Shown: positions 31,618-44,477 of the stretch, in pieces
How positions within the stretch are numbered: position 1 is the stretch's first letter
How the letters are laid out: each line of letters opens with the position of its first letter
NCBI GenBank assembly: GCA_029532625.1
Contig: JARFXM010000004.1
Location: 3,596,001 to 3,660,000 of the forward strand
Length of the DNA stretch: 64,000 bases
Source of the DNA: Lomentospora prolificans
Taxonomy: Eukaryota > Ascomycota > Sordariomycetes > Microascales > Microascaceae
Reading direction: 5' to 3'
Translations under genes and position numbers: made by a program
The notes under the pieces: generated by a model
What the model was told of the DNA's origin: nothing
Databases searched by the model: none
What the model saw: only the letters and a program-made list of their open reading frames with translations

Positions 31618-33009
31618 GGGGCTCTCGTGAAGCGGTAAACCAGGCTGAGATGGAGCACGAGATGTCAAGAAGCTTCGTGGCTGTTAGGACTGGGTCGCCG
31701 CGGAAAGCCTAGTGCCGACCCGGGAGGGAAGTGACTGGAATCATAGTTTCGTATTGAGACTGAATGACAAGATTCTGGCGTCTGCCGTCCCCGAAGACGA
31801 GCCCCGCCGTGATACACTGCGAAGAATTCGGAATCCCTTCCGCTTTCGAATGTTTCAGGCTTCCAATTCTACGAGATCGACACCCTCCCGCGGGAGGCTG
31901 AGTTCTCGGTGCCAAGACGAAAATATCGGAACACGGCAAAAGCCTCGTCGTGGGATCCAAGAAGCTCGCAGGTCTTCAGCTGGTATGGACAGTGTTGCAC
32001 AGGTGGCTGACGAGCTCTAGGGGGAGAGACATGGCTGGCTGCCCCCCCTTCCGTTACCGAACAACAGCACCTTCGGAGCGCCGCGTATGTGCCTGCGTCT
32101 CCTGTGCTTTTTACCTTTCAAACCTGCGGTACTGACCAATCGGCAGCAGCACCAGCTACGATCGTCAGGGGAAGAGCACATGCCGCTCAGCTCACTGCTT
32201 CCTTGGTGCCGTCCGCGCGTCCTGCTTCTGGAGGCTGAAACTGCGCTGCCCGACTGGCGCCCGGCGGTCTTGTTTGACTCTGCAGGTCCAACTCAATCAG
32301 GGACGTCGAAGCAGTCGAGACAGTATTAAGACCTCGACAGCTACACTGTCTACCATGGCTGCCTTTCTGGGTAGCCGTCAGCCGGGGCAAATTTGTCCCG
32401 CTGGCTGCACACTCGCATCCCAAGAGGAAACCTGCATCTTGGCCAGGCCAGGTTGAGGAGGGATGGGCTGGAGTGAATGACCTGCAGGAGGACAATTCTC
32501 GCCTCCGACCTTGTCGCGGCAATTCTTCCCTCGTTTGGGTCTATGCCACGTAATTTCCATCAAATACCGGCTCTTGGCCCCCGGTTCAAGCTTAATTTTC
32601 AAATACGACGTATCCGGACCTCAATGTCTGCCGGTTGGCTGTCCAAATCACGGGGTCCATGACCAGCCCTGGTTCTATGGAAGAGAGTTGGGCATCAAAT
32701 CCGATGAGGTCGGCTGCACCAACATGGTTTATTCTGTATCATACCCGAAATGGTAAAGCAAAATGCAAATTTGGTATCATTATTATGGTCAGATCAAACT
32801 AAAAAAGACAATGAAAATGTAGCTTCGTGACTTCATATCCCATCCATAATAGTCATGCATGTAGTAATAACCAGCCTGACATTCCTGTTTGAATGTTGAC
32901 CCAGGCTAGGTGGAATAACGAAGTAAAAATCAAAGGTAAAAAAAAAATAAAAATAAATAAAAAATAAAAAAAAAATTGTGTTCTATAGTATTACAATATT
33001 CTTTTTCAT
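31618..33009. other. Intergenic, no gene recognised
   Basis: Short overlapping frames without domains. An A-rich low-complexity stretch lies at about 32936-32975, immediately 3' of the ankyrin gene. Confidence 0.45.
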
Positions 33010-35226
33010 TCAGCTCCTCCAAGCGAGTGAAAATTTCCTCGGCGGTTTCGAGAACTGCTTGCTCCAGTTCTTCAAATTCTTTCTGATTTGGCTGTCATTG
33101 GCCATGTCGATGGCCGTTTGCCCACCAGAGTATTTTAGTGTTGGATCAGCGCCTTTGTCAACCAGGGCCTTGAGAATGTTGAGCTTTTCGTCTTGGCTCC
33201 TCATGGTTGCTTGTACGGCGGCCATAAGAGGTGTCCAACCGCCAGGGCCTTGGATGTCGGCTTTGGCGCCCAAGTCCAGAAGCACCCGGACCATTGGTTG
33301 ATTTCCCATCGACGCAGCCAAGTGTAGGGCAGTGTTTTGACATCCATCCATAGCGTCGATATCGATTGCTGATGGAGGTTGAAGGAGGCAACGGGCAACC
33401 TGAGTCCCATAATTCGCACGTTGACATAGATGTAATCCGTTCTTCGAGAGCTTGTCGGTAACGTCTGGTCGAGCTCCATGGTTCAGGAGCAGTTTCAAAG
33501 CTTCGATATCTTGTTGGGAACACGCGACAAGGAGAGGCGTACGACCATTCTTCGATTCTCGGACTTCGAGATCTAGTGGATGTTGTAGCATATGGGCAAG
33601 AATCTCCAAGTCACCCTGTTCCACCACGAGATGGAGAGGGGAGATGCCGCGTCCAGGTTCGCACCTATCGAAGCTAAAGTCCTTTGACTCGGTGTCGAAG
33701 CCATTTTCCTGGCACCAAGCAAGCGTCCTTAGGGAGAATCCGCAGGTATTTTCCGCATATTCGTCCAGCACCTCGGCTAACTCTGGTTTCTTCAAGTTGG
33801 TGTAAATGCGGAAGAGCATAATCCCGACGCTTCGAAGAAGACGAATAGGTTGGGTCGGCGACTCGGCCATTAGGTTGAAGGCCTCGGTGAGATAGTTGCA
33901 TCCGACATCTAGCTTCTTCAATTCGATGCAAGTGTGACCCAGGTCATGGTATAGCTCCGCAAGGAGTGAGTCTTTCTCCACTTTGGAATCAAGTTCGTCC
34001 GTTTTAATGCGGTCAATAACGCCAAGGAGCGTCACCTCTGCGCGGTTAAGACCAGCTGTGGTACCCATCTTTCGATAAATTTCGGCAAGTTTCATCTCGT
34101 CTCGACATACTTCGGCTGTGTCCAGAGGCTTCTCGCCCGCAAACTTCCGGCGGTATCCAATAGCACGTTGTTGATAGATGGCGGCCTCGCGATAATTGCC
34201 CTCACGCATGAACTTAGCAACCTTCCGTAAAGTTCTGGGGAGGACCGAGTTTCCGAGTACCGTGGGAACAGCCGTTGAGTCCTCCTGGACGTCGTCTAAA
34301 TCATCGATAATAGCAACGCCGCTGTCGTCGTCGTCTCGGTAGTTTATTGTGGCGGAAATCGAGGATTGGCGGCTATTTCTTCTTGGCTGAGGGAGGTCGG
34401 GCACGGTAGTCCGTCCATCAGATGTCGACGCACTCTCTCTCAAGGAGTTCACAAAATCATCCAGCTTGTCGTCCCAGTCGGGGTCTCCCTGTCGAAACGG
34501 GCGGTGTGACAGAAGGCTGTCAGCTTCATCCAGCACTCTATCCCATGCAACTTGGATGCTGGTATGGTCAGGCTTTGGGGTTTGTTCCATCTTGAATCTG
34601 TATTATGGAAGGTGTTAGCCCGTAGTTAGTATCCCTCTTGGCGCATCCGTTTAGGAAGACGTACACAGTTAGCGATTGAATCTCCAGCTGGAGAGCCTAT
34701 GCATCGCATGTTAGAATCGGCCAGTCATGGCTTGCTCGAAGCGTGGATGGCACTTACACTATTGCACAGCTTGATACCCATCACTATATCCCTCACATTG
34801 TCTTCCGCCAACTTTCGTGCAAGCTGCGTCCGCAGGTTCGCAATAGTCCCGCCCTCTTCTGGGGGCTTGGGCAAGATAAGCTGGAGCCTCTTTAGGTCCT
34901 TCTCACATTTATCAACGAGGTTGACGATAGATCTGTAATTTTTCTGTTCGACATCGTCGAGCATTTGGCGAGAAATAAATCCTTCGCGAACATTCTCGAC
35001 AGAAGTCTTCAGCAAAGCCACGGTTTGTTGAAGCTCCCCTACGTAGAAATCATAATTATTATTTGGGCTGGGAGAGGAGGGGGGGCAAATGAACGGCTCA
35101 TTTGGCGACGCCAGACGTACGGGCTTCGAGGGGAGCAGTCCCCGCCTCTCTCCAGAAAAGACCGATATGCCAGGCGACCTTAGACGCGGCCAGCACAACA
35201 CCTGCTATATTCCAAGGGTCGACCAT
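33010..35226 (-). CDS. NLR-like protein with fungal N-terminal domain, TPR-like helices and ankyrin repeats
   Basis: Four minus-strand exons, 35226-35121, 35038-34758, 34696-34665 and 34597-33010, join in frame to 668 aa. Donors are GTACGT, GTAAGT and GTACGT; the 32-nt exon 3 restores frame. The N-terminus (MVDPWNIAGVVLAASKVAW) and helical residues 36-140 resemble the N-terminal domain common on fungal STAND/NLR proteins. A disordered acidic/serine stretch follows (about 160-250). Residues about 265-410 are TPR-like helices (EGNYREAAIYQQRA, AELYHDLGHTCIELKKL). At least five ankyrin repeats end the protein (ISPLHLVVEQGD, GRTPLLVACSQQD, NTALHLAASMGNQ, WTPLMAAVQ, GQTAIDMA). No P-loop ATPase motif is present, so it is not a full NLR. 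Likely a cytosolic protein-protein interaction scaffold; partner unknown. Confidence 0.82.
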
Positions 35227-37338
35227 GGTGGACGGTGCACATTATGCCACAGCGTGGATGAAATTTAAAGAGTAGAAATGGTTTCTGTGCAGCCAGGAAG
35301 TCGGGAATCGTCAAGAGTGGAGACCTGCGTGGTCGACCAGGGCATCGGAAAGCTAAAGCATGCATTATAAAGCCAGTTTCCAGGACGGGTGGGATGGATA
35401 CCTGTCTCTCGCTGGGGCTGTGGCTGACGACCACCAGAAGACTTCCTCCCGTGTCCCTCCGCTGCTCGCCTCAGCTAGTGTAGTGCCAGCTTGGACTGGA
35501 CAAGGGTCAGTAAAGGTCGGGTACCACATACAGCGTATGCGGAGGGTGCAAATGTACCATTCCTGGGTATGAGGGCGGAATGGTGGTTCTTAGCGACACA
35601 GGCTACCTTTGAGGTGCGGCACGCGATGCCTGGGAGGGGTATGAATGACACAAGAGTTCGAGTCCTACGGAACATGCAAGACAGGAACGTCGGGTTGTCA
35701 CCCCAGAAATTCGCGACGGCTCGTCAAGGGTGCCAGTTGCAGGCTGCGCCTCGGTGGTTGGTCACCCTCAATCGGTCACTGCCTGCATTGTCGTCATGTT
35801 TGCCGGGGCTGACCTCGACAACCAGCGGGCTCCAGTAGAACGCGGAACGGCTGGCCGGGCTGGCCAAGGGGGTGATGAAATGAGCCACCACGCACTCCCG
35901 CCCAATCTTCACAACCATCCATCACTTATTATCCCCCAAGTACAAATGCGAGCACAGTCAGGTGATGACGAAGTCACGTCCGCCCTACTTTCCTCCCAGG
36001 CCTCCTTGGGCATGCCCATGAAGAAATTGATGGATTTTGCCTAGACCGCAAGTGGCAGCCACTGGAAGCGAGATGGGCGGAATGAATGAGGGAGGACAGG
36101 GATGGGTGATGGGGTGCGTGTTGGCTCCCCCGCTCTGTTTCAATATTCCAGGTTTTCGTTTCCTCCATTTTAGCGTGTCTGGACCCCGGGTTTCTGGACC
36201 GGTACCTGCGGGCCTCATTCCTCCACTGTTCCCCGTCAGCCAGCGCTAAAAAGAATACGGCGCCAATACGGCTGGCCGGGGTATTAAACTTGAATCTGGC
36301 TGGCACATTGAACCACCACCCTTACATTACTGCTGGCTGGCTGGCTAGTGATACCTTTAGGTGTTCCGATAAGTAGGAGACCGTGTACACCCTGGCTCCC
36401 TATTACTTGGTTGCGCTGTCCTGCGTAGCCGAGAGTGCATCACAGGCCAGCCAGACACCGGTCTTGGACTGGTATGAGGACAAATCGAGTGTGTCCTGGA
36501 ACGGTGAAGAGTCCCACTTGGTGAAGCCGAGCGGTCAGGGTGTTTATTGAACCAATGGACGCTTCCACTATCTAATGCTGGCTTCAAGCCACCATGCAAA
36601 ACAACGGAACACGAGACGTTCTGCAGCATTCTCTCTTTTCAACCAGCACAATAAGCACTGTCAGAAGAATTCCCTCGCCAGTTCCCATTGTAGATCATCC
36701 CCAATTCCAATACAGCACATCCTTCAATCCTAAATTTAGGCGGGGGATGGCTCCGTCAAGTGCCGTATTTTCCCACTATCACCAGAGTGTCGACTTCTCT
36801 TCGCTGGCAATTCGTGCGGGCCTAGCACAGCCTCCCAGGCATGCGTCACTCTTAGGATCTTACTTCATAGAGATACCCAGTCGCCAGCGCTGCGCGCTTC
36901 ATCACCCTCCTAGGACGGCAAGCGTCCTTTACCACCTGGAGAAAACAGGACCCAAGCCCAACAAGGGCTTTACCGGCCATGCCTGTATACCTAGTGCCAG
37001 TGTTGTTTTTTAGGGATTAGTATGAGCCATGAGCATCCTGTATCATACCACCTCTCACGTATATGCACCTTCAGCTGCCCATTTCTCGACATCCCCCCCC
37101 CCTCTTTTTCCTTCTGCCAATGTGAACCTCCCTGTCTGTCCCCGCCCCATTCCGCCCTAATAATGCAACCACCGCAGCCTTGCGCCAAGAAGAGGTGCAG
37201 TGGACCTGGGGTTGTTGACACACCCTCCACCCATAAATCAGTGGCATATTGTTGATGCCTGCACATCACCTTCCGCTTCTTCCCACTTTAACTCACCTTC
37301 CCCTCTTTAGAAGTACCTCTGATGAAATCGTGAAAAAA
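35227..37338. other. Divergent intergenic region, no gene recognised
   Basis: A 2.1-kb region between the divergently transcribed ankyrin and sugar-transporter genes. Contains small CTGG repeats near 36333-36348 and pyrimidine-rich tracts near 37095-37150 and 37265-37310, the latter just before the transporter start. No domain-bearing frame was found. Confidence 0.5.
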
Positions 37339-40156
37339 ATGTCTCTGGGTCGGTGGAGAGTCGAAGATCGAGTTCGGATCGAGAATCCGCTCAGTGCGTT
37401 CATCCCATTCCCCCTTCCTATCTCGCGTTCGCCATTAATAATGTGCTAAAACTGTGCCAGGTGCTTTGAATGACGAGCAGGTCAAGATCGACGCCACCCG
37501 ATTCGTCAACAGTAGGGCCCCCTTTCTCTCCGATCGGGTCGATGAGGTCTGCAGAGCTGCCCACGTCGCAAAGCACATTCGCTTCTATGAGCAAATTGCT
37601 CGCGGCTACAACCCAGCAGGAGCTAGCCCTCCTGTAACCCTAACAGATGAGGAGAAGACTGCGCTCGTAAGGGAAAAGAACAAGATTATTTCCGAGCATG
37701 GCATGTGGTATGTCTTCATCACGGTCTCCCTAGCCGCCTTTTTGCAAGGCTTTGTGCAGAGCTCGTTCGCTGGAGCGAACGTATACGAGGGGTACTGGAG
37801 GCGTGTGAGCGAGGAAGAGAAGCATGAGCATGCAATGGGTATCACAAATGGCATTGCCTATCTCGCGGCAGCCCTCATGTAAGTCTTGCACTTCCTGAGG
37901 TACAGCAACGATAAGCCCGATTGACCTCAAGCTACACAGAGGCTGCCCACTCTCCGATCCAATCAACCAGATTGCCGGGAGGCGGGGCGCCATTTTCTTT
38001 GCATCTATTCTTATTGCGGTGACTTCCATTGCCGCTGCCTCGCTCCCAAATTTTGACAAAGATGGGACCGGAGAGTCAGACGCGTGGAAAACACTAGTCG
38101 GACTCCGCCTGCTTAATGGCATCGGCATGGGAGTCAAAGCCGTTTCTACCCCTATTCTCGCATCCGAAACTGCGATCGGATACTGGCGAGGTTCGTGTCC
38201 TATTTCCTTTTCTCGTTCTTTTCTCGTTCTTTTCTTTCGACAGCGAGTCGTTGGATTGGAGTTGAGAGTGGAGTCCGCTTGCCAACTCCGATCCCGCGGA
38301 ATTTAAACCCTATCGTGCACCTACCATCTTTATGACATAGGACGACGCTAAAGTGAATGGCAACTCAGGAACGGCCCTACTAGTATGGCAACTCTGGTAA
38401 GCTGAATACAACTGATCTTCCTACCAAAGATGACTAACATTCAAAAAGGGTTGCCTTGGGCATTCTCTTTTCTAATGCTTTCAACCTCATCTTTTATAAA
38501 TCACCAGAACCTATAATCTCTCTGCGGTTAATATTGGCATCCCCTATGGTACCAGCTATTTTCCTTGCTCTCTCATTGTACTTCACCCCAGAAAGCCCTC
38601 GCTTTTATCTTCGCCCTCATCGCGGCCATTACATGCCAGAAACGGCTTATAGAGAGTTGAAAAGGCTACGGAATACCGAGGTATAGCCCGTTCCTCCCGG
38701 TTTTCTAGAATACCTGCGGTTAACGAGAATCGTGTCAATCAGCTCCAGGTATTGCGAGACTTGTATCTCGTTCACCGCAGTGTCGAGTTTAGCGAGTCCG
38801 ACACCGAGCTAGACCAGAAAAGTGGGGTTGCCGTAACAGCCAAGGATATTCCAGCCGAAGCAAAGCCTAAACTTTCAATTCGGATTCGACAGTACTTTTC
38901 GCGCTACGGCGACCTTGTCTCTAACCCCAGGTTGCGTAATTCAACTATATCCTCATGTACCGTCGCCCTCGGTCAACAACTTTGTGGAAGTATGTGATAA
39001 TGCGTTTTCAGATAACAATGATATGCTCTAACTCCTACCTCTAGTCAATATTTTTGCCTTCTACGCCACAACGCTGTTCCTTGGGGTCCTCGGAGGAATC
39101 AAGTACACTGGCAACGCAAGCGATAATAGTCAGCAATGGAAAGAGGCCATGCTGTATTCGTTCGGTTTCGGTGGGTTAATCTACGTATGCTCTCCATATA
39201 AAATCGATGTGGACTGATAGATTATTGAAGGTCTTGTCAACTTCGTCTTTGGAATACCCGCGGTTGGGACAATAGACACGTTCGGGCGTCGCCGATGGCT
39301 TCTCGTTACAATTCCCGGGATGGCCCTGGCTCTTCTTGCTGCGGCTGTCAGCCTTGAGCACGAGGATTCTGACACACGAAGAATACTGGTCTTAGTGTTT
39401 ATGCTTGGTTAGCTGTCCACATCGGCAACTACAATGATTCTATCTCTAACCGGTATCTCTAGTCCACACAGCCTTTTATAGTCCCGCCATGGGCCCCGTT
39501 CCATTCGCTCTGGCATCTGAAGCGTGAGTTGCTCATCATTGGCAGTTGCACGGGATAGAATTAGCTGACTTCTAGATCCTCTCAGTTTCCCGCTAAGCCA
39601 CAGAGAACATGTATGCCTCGTTTACTCAAAGCCTCTCGAATTATTTGAAATAACTAACATCTTCCAGGGTTGTTCCGTGGCCATCATGATTAATCTCTTC
39701 TTTGCTGGCCTTCTGGCCTGGTTCTACCCACTCATCGACAGTGGCTTAGGCGGTGTTCGCAAGGGTGTTGACGAGCCAGGAGGCGGAGGGGCTCTGGGTC
39801 TCTTTGCGGGCCTAAACCTCGTTGCTTTTGTCATGGTTTATCTACTCGTCGAGGAAACCAAGCAGCGGGACTTGGAGGACTTGGACCAGATATACACCAT
39901 TTCGAAGAGGAAGTTTGCCAAGTTCCAGGCGACCGTACACCTACCTTGGTTCCTACGCCGCGTGTTTCTGTGTTCGACGGAGCCGAAACCAGATTTCTAC
40001 GACGATAAGACTAAGAACGTGACAGCACCGGACGAAGAGGCGAGGGGAGATGGGTCGGCACCTGGCTCGCCAATTCCCATGGGTGGATTTGGAGACAGTA
40101 TTCAAATACCAACCATTATCGACGACAGGCCAGGACCAGCAACCCGTTACGAATAG
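37339..40156 (+). CDS. MFS sugar/polyol transporter
   Basis: Plasma-membrane sugar porter of the major facilitator superfamily. Eleven exons: 37339-37393, 37461-37878, 37940-38190, 38369-38396, 38449-38680, 38743-38989, 39045-39170, 39231-39407, 39473-39533, 39586-39610 and 39668-40156, giving 702 aa. Family marks in order: a long cytosolic N-terminus with RIENPLSALNDEQ, the inter-helix GRR of INQIAGRRGA, VWQLWVALGI, TPESPRFY before the central loop, GQQLCGINIFAFYA, SFGFGLVNFVF with IDTFGRR, YSPAMGPVPFALASEAFPL, and the EETKQRDLEDL version of PETKGRTLEEL. The layout is closest to the fungal myo-inositol/sugar porter group with extended N-termini. Substrate cannot be told. Two acceptor choices (39231, 39586) were made on family conservation. 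It ends tail-to-tail with the Zn2Cys6 gene. Confidence 0.88.
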
Positions 40157-41671
40157 GAGAAAAAAGATAACGGCAGTAGTATGATGCCTCAAATAGTTCT
40201 AGGCCGGCTATCCCTTTAATTACAATCCGCAAAGTAAATGACGATTTAAACACGTGCCTTATATAACATTTGAGGATTTAGATTTCAAGCGTCTGAACAC
40301 ACACTACGCGCTCATCAAAGTTCGCAGCAATAGAGGCTCCACATTGGAGACTCCACACTAGATTATATCGATATATCCGTGGACCACAACCATTGCTCGC
40401 GTTTTGATCGAAGACCACGTTTCGATCGAAGAAGTTGTGCTATTTAACACCTTCTATGTCGAGCGGGTCAATATCAAACAGGAGGTTGTGTGTTGGACAG
40501 ATAATGTAGCTCATTACCGCATCACTACATCACGACGTCTTTCAGCTAGTTAGATCTCAATAGAACTTCTTTCGTTCTTCACTTCTTCAGGAAATTTCGT
40601 GCCAGTTACCGATAATTCCCCCCTTAAACGCAAAGTTAGCCTAGTTACTTGAGGCAGCAGCGACCTACAAAAGCAACCTAATACCCCTTAATAATTCGCC
40701 CGCCATGACGCAGACAAGATTTGGTTCGCCACGCGCAACGCTGGAAGGGCATAAACGCCTACTGAGGACATTCATAAAGAAGTGCCAACTGCTAATATCA
40801 AGTTCCTTGAATTAGACTTAGCGTGGTTCGCCTCCGTCAGAAGATGCGGCCAAGGTATTCCTCGCTCTATTAGACCGCGACCACACTTTGATGGCTAACC
40901 CTAACCCTAAGCAACCAGCATACAGAATTCTTACTTTTTTTCAAGATTTATTGGGTTGGGAATACTCTTCAAGTAATAAAATAGAGTTTTCAAAGTCCCT
41001 TGTTGACTTTGCCACTAACAGAGAGCTAAATTTCCTCACGACCCCCTCTACTACCAATACCTGCACTTTGCGTGAGACTGTTTTCGTTTCTGTACATGCT
41101 AACGAGTTTCTAACCTGCCCTGCGTTCCCATCTCTATCCTTAGAGAACACCTTTCGTACAGTTTTGTACATGTTAGGTGCTATAGGGAGCTATGCGACTA
41201 TAAAGTGGCTCTGCATACGGGAAATGGCAGAGGCCCTAATATTGGGCATTCTAATGGTTATGGTATGCGGATGAACTGGAGATAAGGTTTAGTTGGTTCA
41301 GTTTAGCCATGCAAGAATACAAACTCGTAGTGGATAGCCCAGCTATGAACCCTAATATTAAAACTGGGGTAACCCCAAGTCAAGTTACAGACATCGCGAA
41401 ACCGAAAGCCAAAGTAAGCAGCAATGATTTCAGCGACTATCACTGTTGATGGTTTCCGCATTCGATACGCAGTCCCATCAATATTCATATTATGTTAAGG
41501 GCTTTTACGTTCATTACAATAGATGAGTAGCATCCATCTCCAGTCTAACCATAAGCCATGAACAACTCCAATCTCTAGGTATCCAAGCCGCCATTACGCC
41601 GCCAAGGAAAACGAACAGTAAGCATAAACATGAATGAAAGAAATCTCCGTAGTAGGACGGTCCCAGCGTAT
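40157..41671. other. Intergenic between convergent genes; possible small ORF
   Basis: An open frame at 40891-41274 (+) would encode about 127 aa starting MANPNPKQPAYRILTFFQD, with no domain I recognise and no clear promoter. It begins with two copies of CTAACC, a telomere-like string. The rest holds nothing identifiable. Confidence 0.35.
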
Positions 41672-43981
41672 TTACGGATTCTCATTCTGGTTAGGGAAGT
41701 TGAACCCCGGCTCCTGGAGCATGCCAATCATCTGAGAATTGCTATAAAGCCAGTCATCTAGTTGCGCCGCCCCGTTGCCCAACCAGGCCATCGGACTGCC
41801 TGTACGCGCGGCATCGACGGGACCGGGACCTAGCCCTCCTCCGGGTACTCCACCCGGTCCAAAGGGCTGAGCAATGAAGTTGGATGCCTGGACGGGCTCG
41901 CCGGGAGCAGAAGATGGGAATCCGAGGGCGGAGAGATACGCGTCCATCTGGGCGCTGGCCTCCATCTGATCAGGCTGCGGCGTAGATGTCCTGAATTCAA
42001 CATAGCGAAGCGCCACGCTATAGAGGACCTGAAAAAGTCGGTAAACTTTACCAGCGGCTTCGGAGACGGTTGGGGCGGACTGCATTGACGCATTGAAGGC
42101 GTGAAGGCGGGCTAGATCCTCGCGGTCTTGTGTTTCGATGACGTGGCAGAAAATAACAATGAAGGGGATGAATGGCGCATACAAAAGGGTCCTATTTGCG
42201 GCATCAGTACGACAGACACTCACTAATGCGTTACTACCGGGCAAGCTTACCAGTGGATATAAATGGAGAATAAGGTGGAGTTCGCGCCTTCTAGAACGTT
42301 CATGCAGTCCTGGTGCCTCGCGAGAGTTTCCCTTGCGGCCTTAATGCAATCTTGTGTAAATGTCGTGGGGGACGCCTTTTCACGGGGTGCTGCTCGGTGA
42401 ACCAAAGTGAGTAGAGAAAGACGTAAAACATCATCGGAGGTGGATAAGAACAGCAAGAGCTGACTCCCAATTGTTTTTTCGTTCTCCTGTACCCAAATTA
42501 TCTGGAAATCCTGTGAGAATGGATTATTACGGTAGGAGATATACCCAGTGCCAACTTACATTCGCTTCCTCAGTCTTGATATTCACTAGCTCAAGTTCCC
42601 TCGTCAAGGTTTCTACGCGAGATTTTCGCACATGATCTGGCTGGGTGACAGACTCTGGGCTGTAAAGCAGCTCATAGATTCTGCCTTGGACTCGGGCACA
42701 CAAGACCCATAAGGTGAAATAGTGCCAAAGAGGGCCCTGAGACCGTTCAGGCTTAGGAAGGGGGATGGTAATGTCCCAGTCTTGTATCGATGAGGCCCGA
42801 CCCATGCGGAGGGAAAGGCCTTTGTCTGCCATGTAGACGCCCCAAAAAAGGGCCTGCTTGCGTGAAGCCTCTTCCGGGCTATCGTTCTTCATCGAAGCGG
42901 CTCTATGATATCCGAGGGTTTGACACAGCTCAGATGCTTTAGAGCACAAAGTCCAGCAGAGCGAGGGTTTCGACATCTCGATTGTGTAGAACGTCTACAC
43001 TTGGATCAGCATGCAAGGCGGGTCTCGATCCTAACACAAGTAAACTTACACCAAGCGCTAATGCAAGAATCATCTCGTAGGTTGCTGGTAGATGTAGGGG
43101 GAGGTTCGAAAGCGCAGTTTCGGTGTTGTCCCGGCACATATTCGCGTAGCTTAGATACTCTTCGCGAGAAGACTCGGGTGCTTGGTAGGCGTAGTGAAAG
43201 AATAAATAATAAAGACCGACACTTGTGGTGATGAAATCGGCCTCTGAAAAGTCTTGGGAAAAGTAAACCCGGAGGCATAATTCCGAAAAGGCGGGTAGAC
43301 ATAGAGTCTCATAGACCGAGATTGTGGGGGAATGATACGCTACGGCAGGTTAGCCACCAGCTGCGAGATAGGTTAAAGTACGTGGCATGTGGTGGGGGCG
43401 CTGCTGGGGACGATCGAAAAGCCAACCTACCCTTGGCAGCCTGTATAACTTCTACGGATTTTCGTATTGGAGGAAGATCGTAAGGAGGCATGGCGACCCG
43501 GTTAGATGGGCGAGCATTGGGATACGACATTTCGCTCGAGGCCGTCTGATGTTTCAAGCTGTGGACTATGTGATGCAAGGCATCTAAGGTCTCCCGCATC
43601 TCCAAGCTAGAGTCTTGCAATTCATCCGTGCTGATAACTTCTTGGAAAAACTGGTTGGCAAAGGCAGAGTGGGCTGTCAAAGAAGAATCTCCCTCGACTA
43701 CTGGACCAGTAGCCTCGGTGTGCGACGGCCCGCTTCCCGGTGTTGACATTGAAGATGTGGCCTTGGGAGGTGTTGCCTTGTCTTGAGCGGCCTGAGGAGG
43801 ACCAGGTTGCCAATTCATTTTTAGATCTTCGAGCAACCGAATGACCCCATCAAGCCGCCGGTCAATAAGATCGATTTTCCTTTCACTGTACGTAAACGCA
43901 TGACGAGGTGAGACATTTGAGATGAATATGAGGACCAGCGGGCAGAGACGAAGGGCCAGACAAGATGAAAGAGAGGCAAAC

Positions 43982-44014
<33 letters not shown>

Positions 44015-44477
44015 AGACGAGACGACTTACTATTGCGGAGTGATAAGGATGCGAGTCCGCTTCTCTCTCGGTTTATTGTCGGCATGGGTGCATTGGATCT
44101 TGGCTTGCAGGCAATGCGAGCAAGGGGATTCTCTGTTGCATCGAATCTGATGCGACAATTTCTTAGCATACTCAAGAAGGGAGGAGCTTTAGTGTGAATG
44201 CGGCAAGAAGGAGGGTAAACAAAAAAGGTAAATGGACAGAGACATAATGAACTCAAGGCTGAAAGATTGGAAAGATATTACCTTGCGGGCACGACATGCA
44301 TCACACTAGATTGAGATAAGTTAGAATATGAAGGTAATGTGAAGAAGAAGCGCCCTCATCATAGGGTACTCCAGGGAAGCTCACAGCTCGCCGAATGGGT
44401 CCAGACGACCCCTGGGGCCCATCAAAAGACTCGTCGGCCCCGTTGGCCTCTACAGGCCCGTCATGGCCATCATCCAT
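41672..44477 (-). CDS. Zn2Cys6 transcription factor with fungal-specific middle homology domain
   Basis: Eight minus-strand exons: 44477-44385, 44305-44282, 44146-44031, 43885-43431, 43339-43050, 42994-42560, 42510-42251 and 42191-41672, giving 730 aa. The zinc cluster is split over two introns: C32, C35, C42, C48, C51 and C58 in RRACDACRARKIRC and SPCSHCLQAKIQC. A coiled-coil dimerisation segment follows (ERKIDLIDRRLDGVIRLLEDL). The middle homology domain starts near residue 230 (FSELCLRVYF, DFITTSVGLYYLF, ALALGTFYTIEMSKPS, LCQTLGYHR, RKQALFWGVYMADKGLSLRMGR). The tail (about 650-730) is Gly/Pro-rich then acidic, plausible for activation. It acts in the nucleus on CGG-type sites. It is divergent from the ABC transporter, 1.24 kb away, a frequent regulator-target layout. 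Intron 3 contains a 30-base T run. Confidence 0.88.

Noticed and set aside
35655..35680. B-box-like GAGTTCGAGTCC suggesting a tRNA
   Set aside because: No A box, acceptor stem or anticodon stem can be folded upstream.
36594..37013. 139-aa frame upstream of the sugar transporter
   Set aside because: No domain or signal; lies in the divergent promoter region and does not join the transporter.
40891..41274. 127-aa frame between the transporter and the Zn2Cys6 gene as a real gene
   Set aside because: No recognisable family, no promoter or intron evidence; kept only as a note in the intergenic entry.
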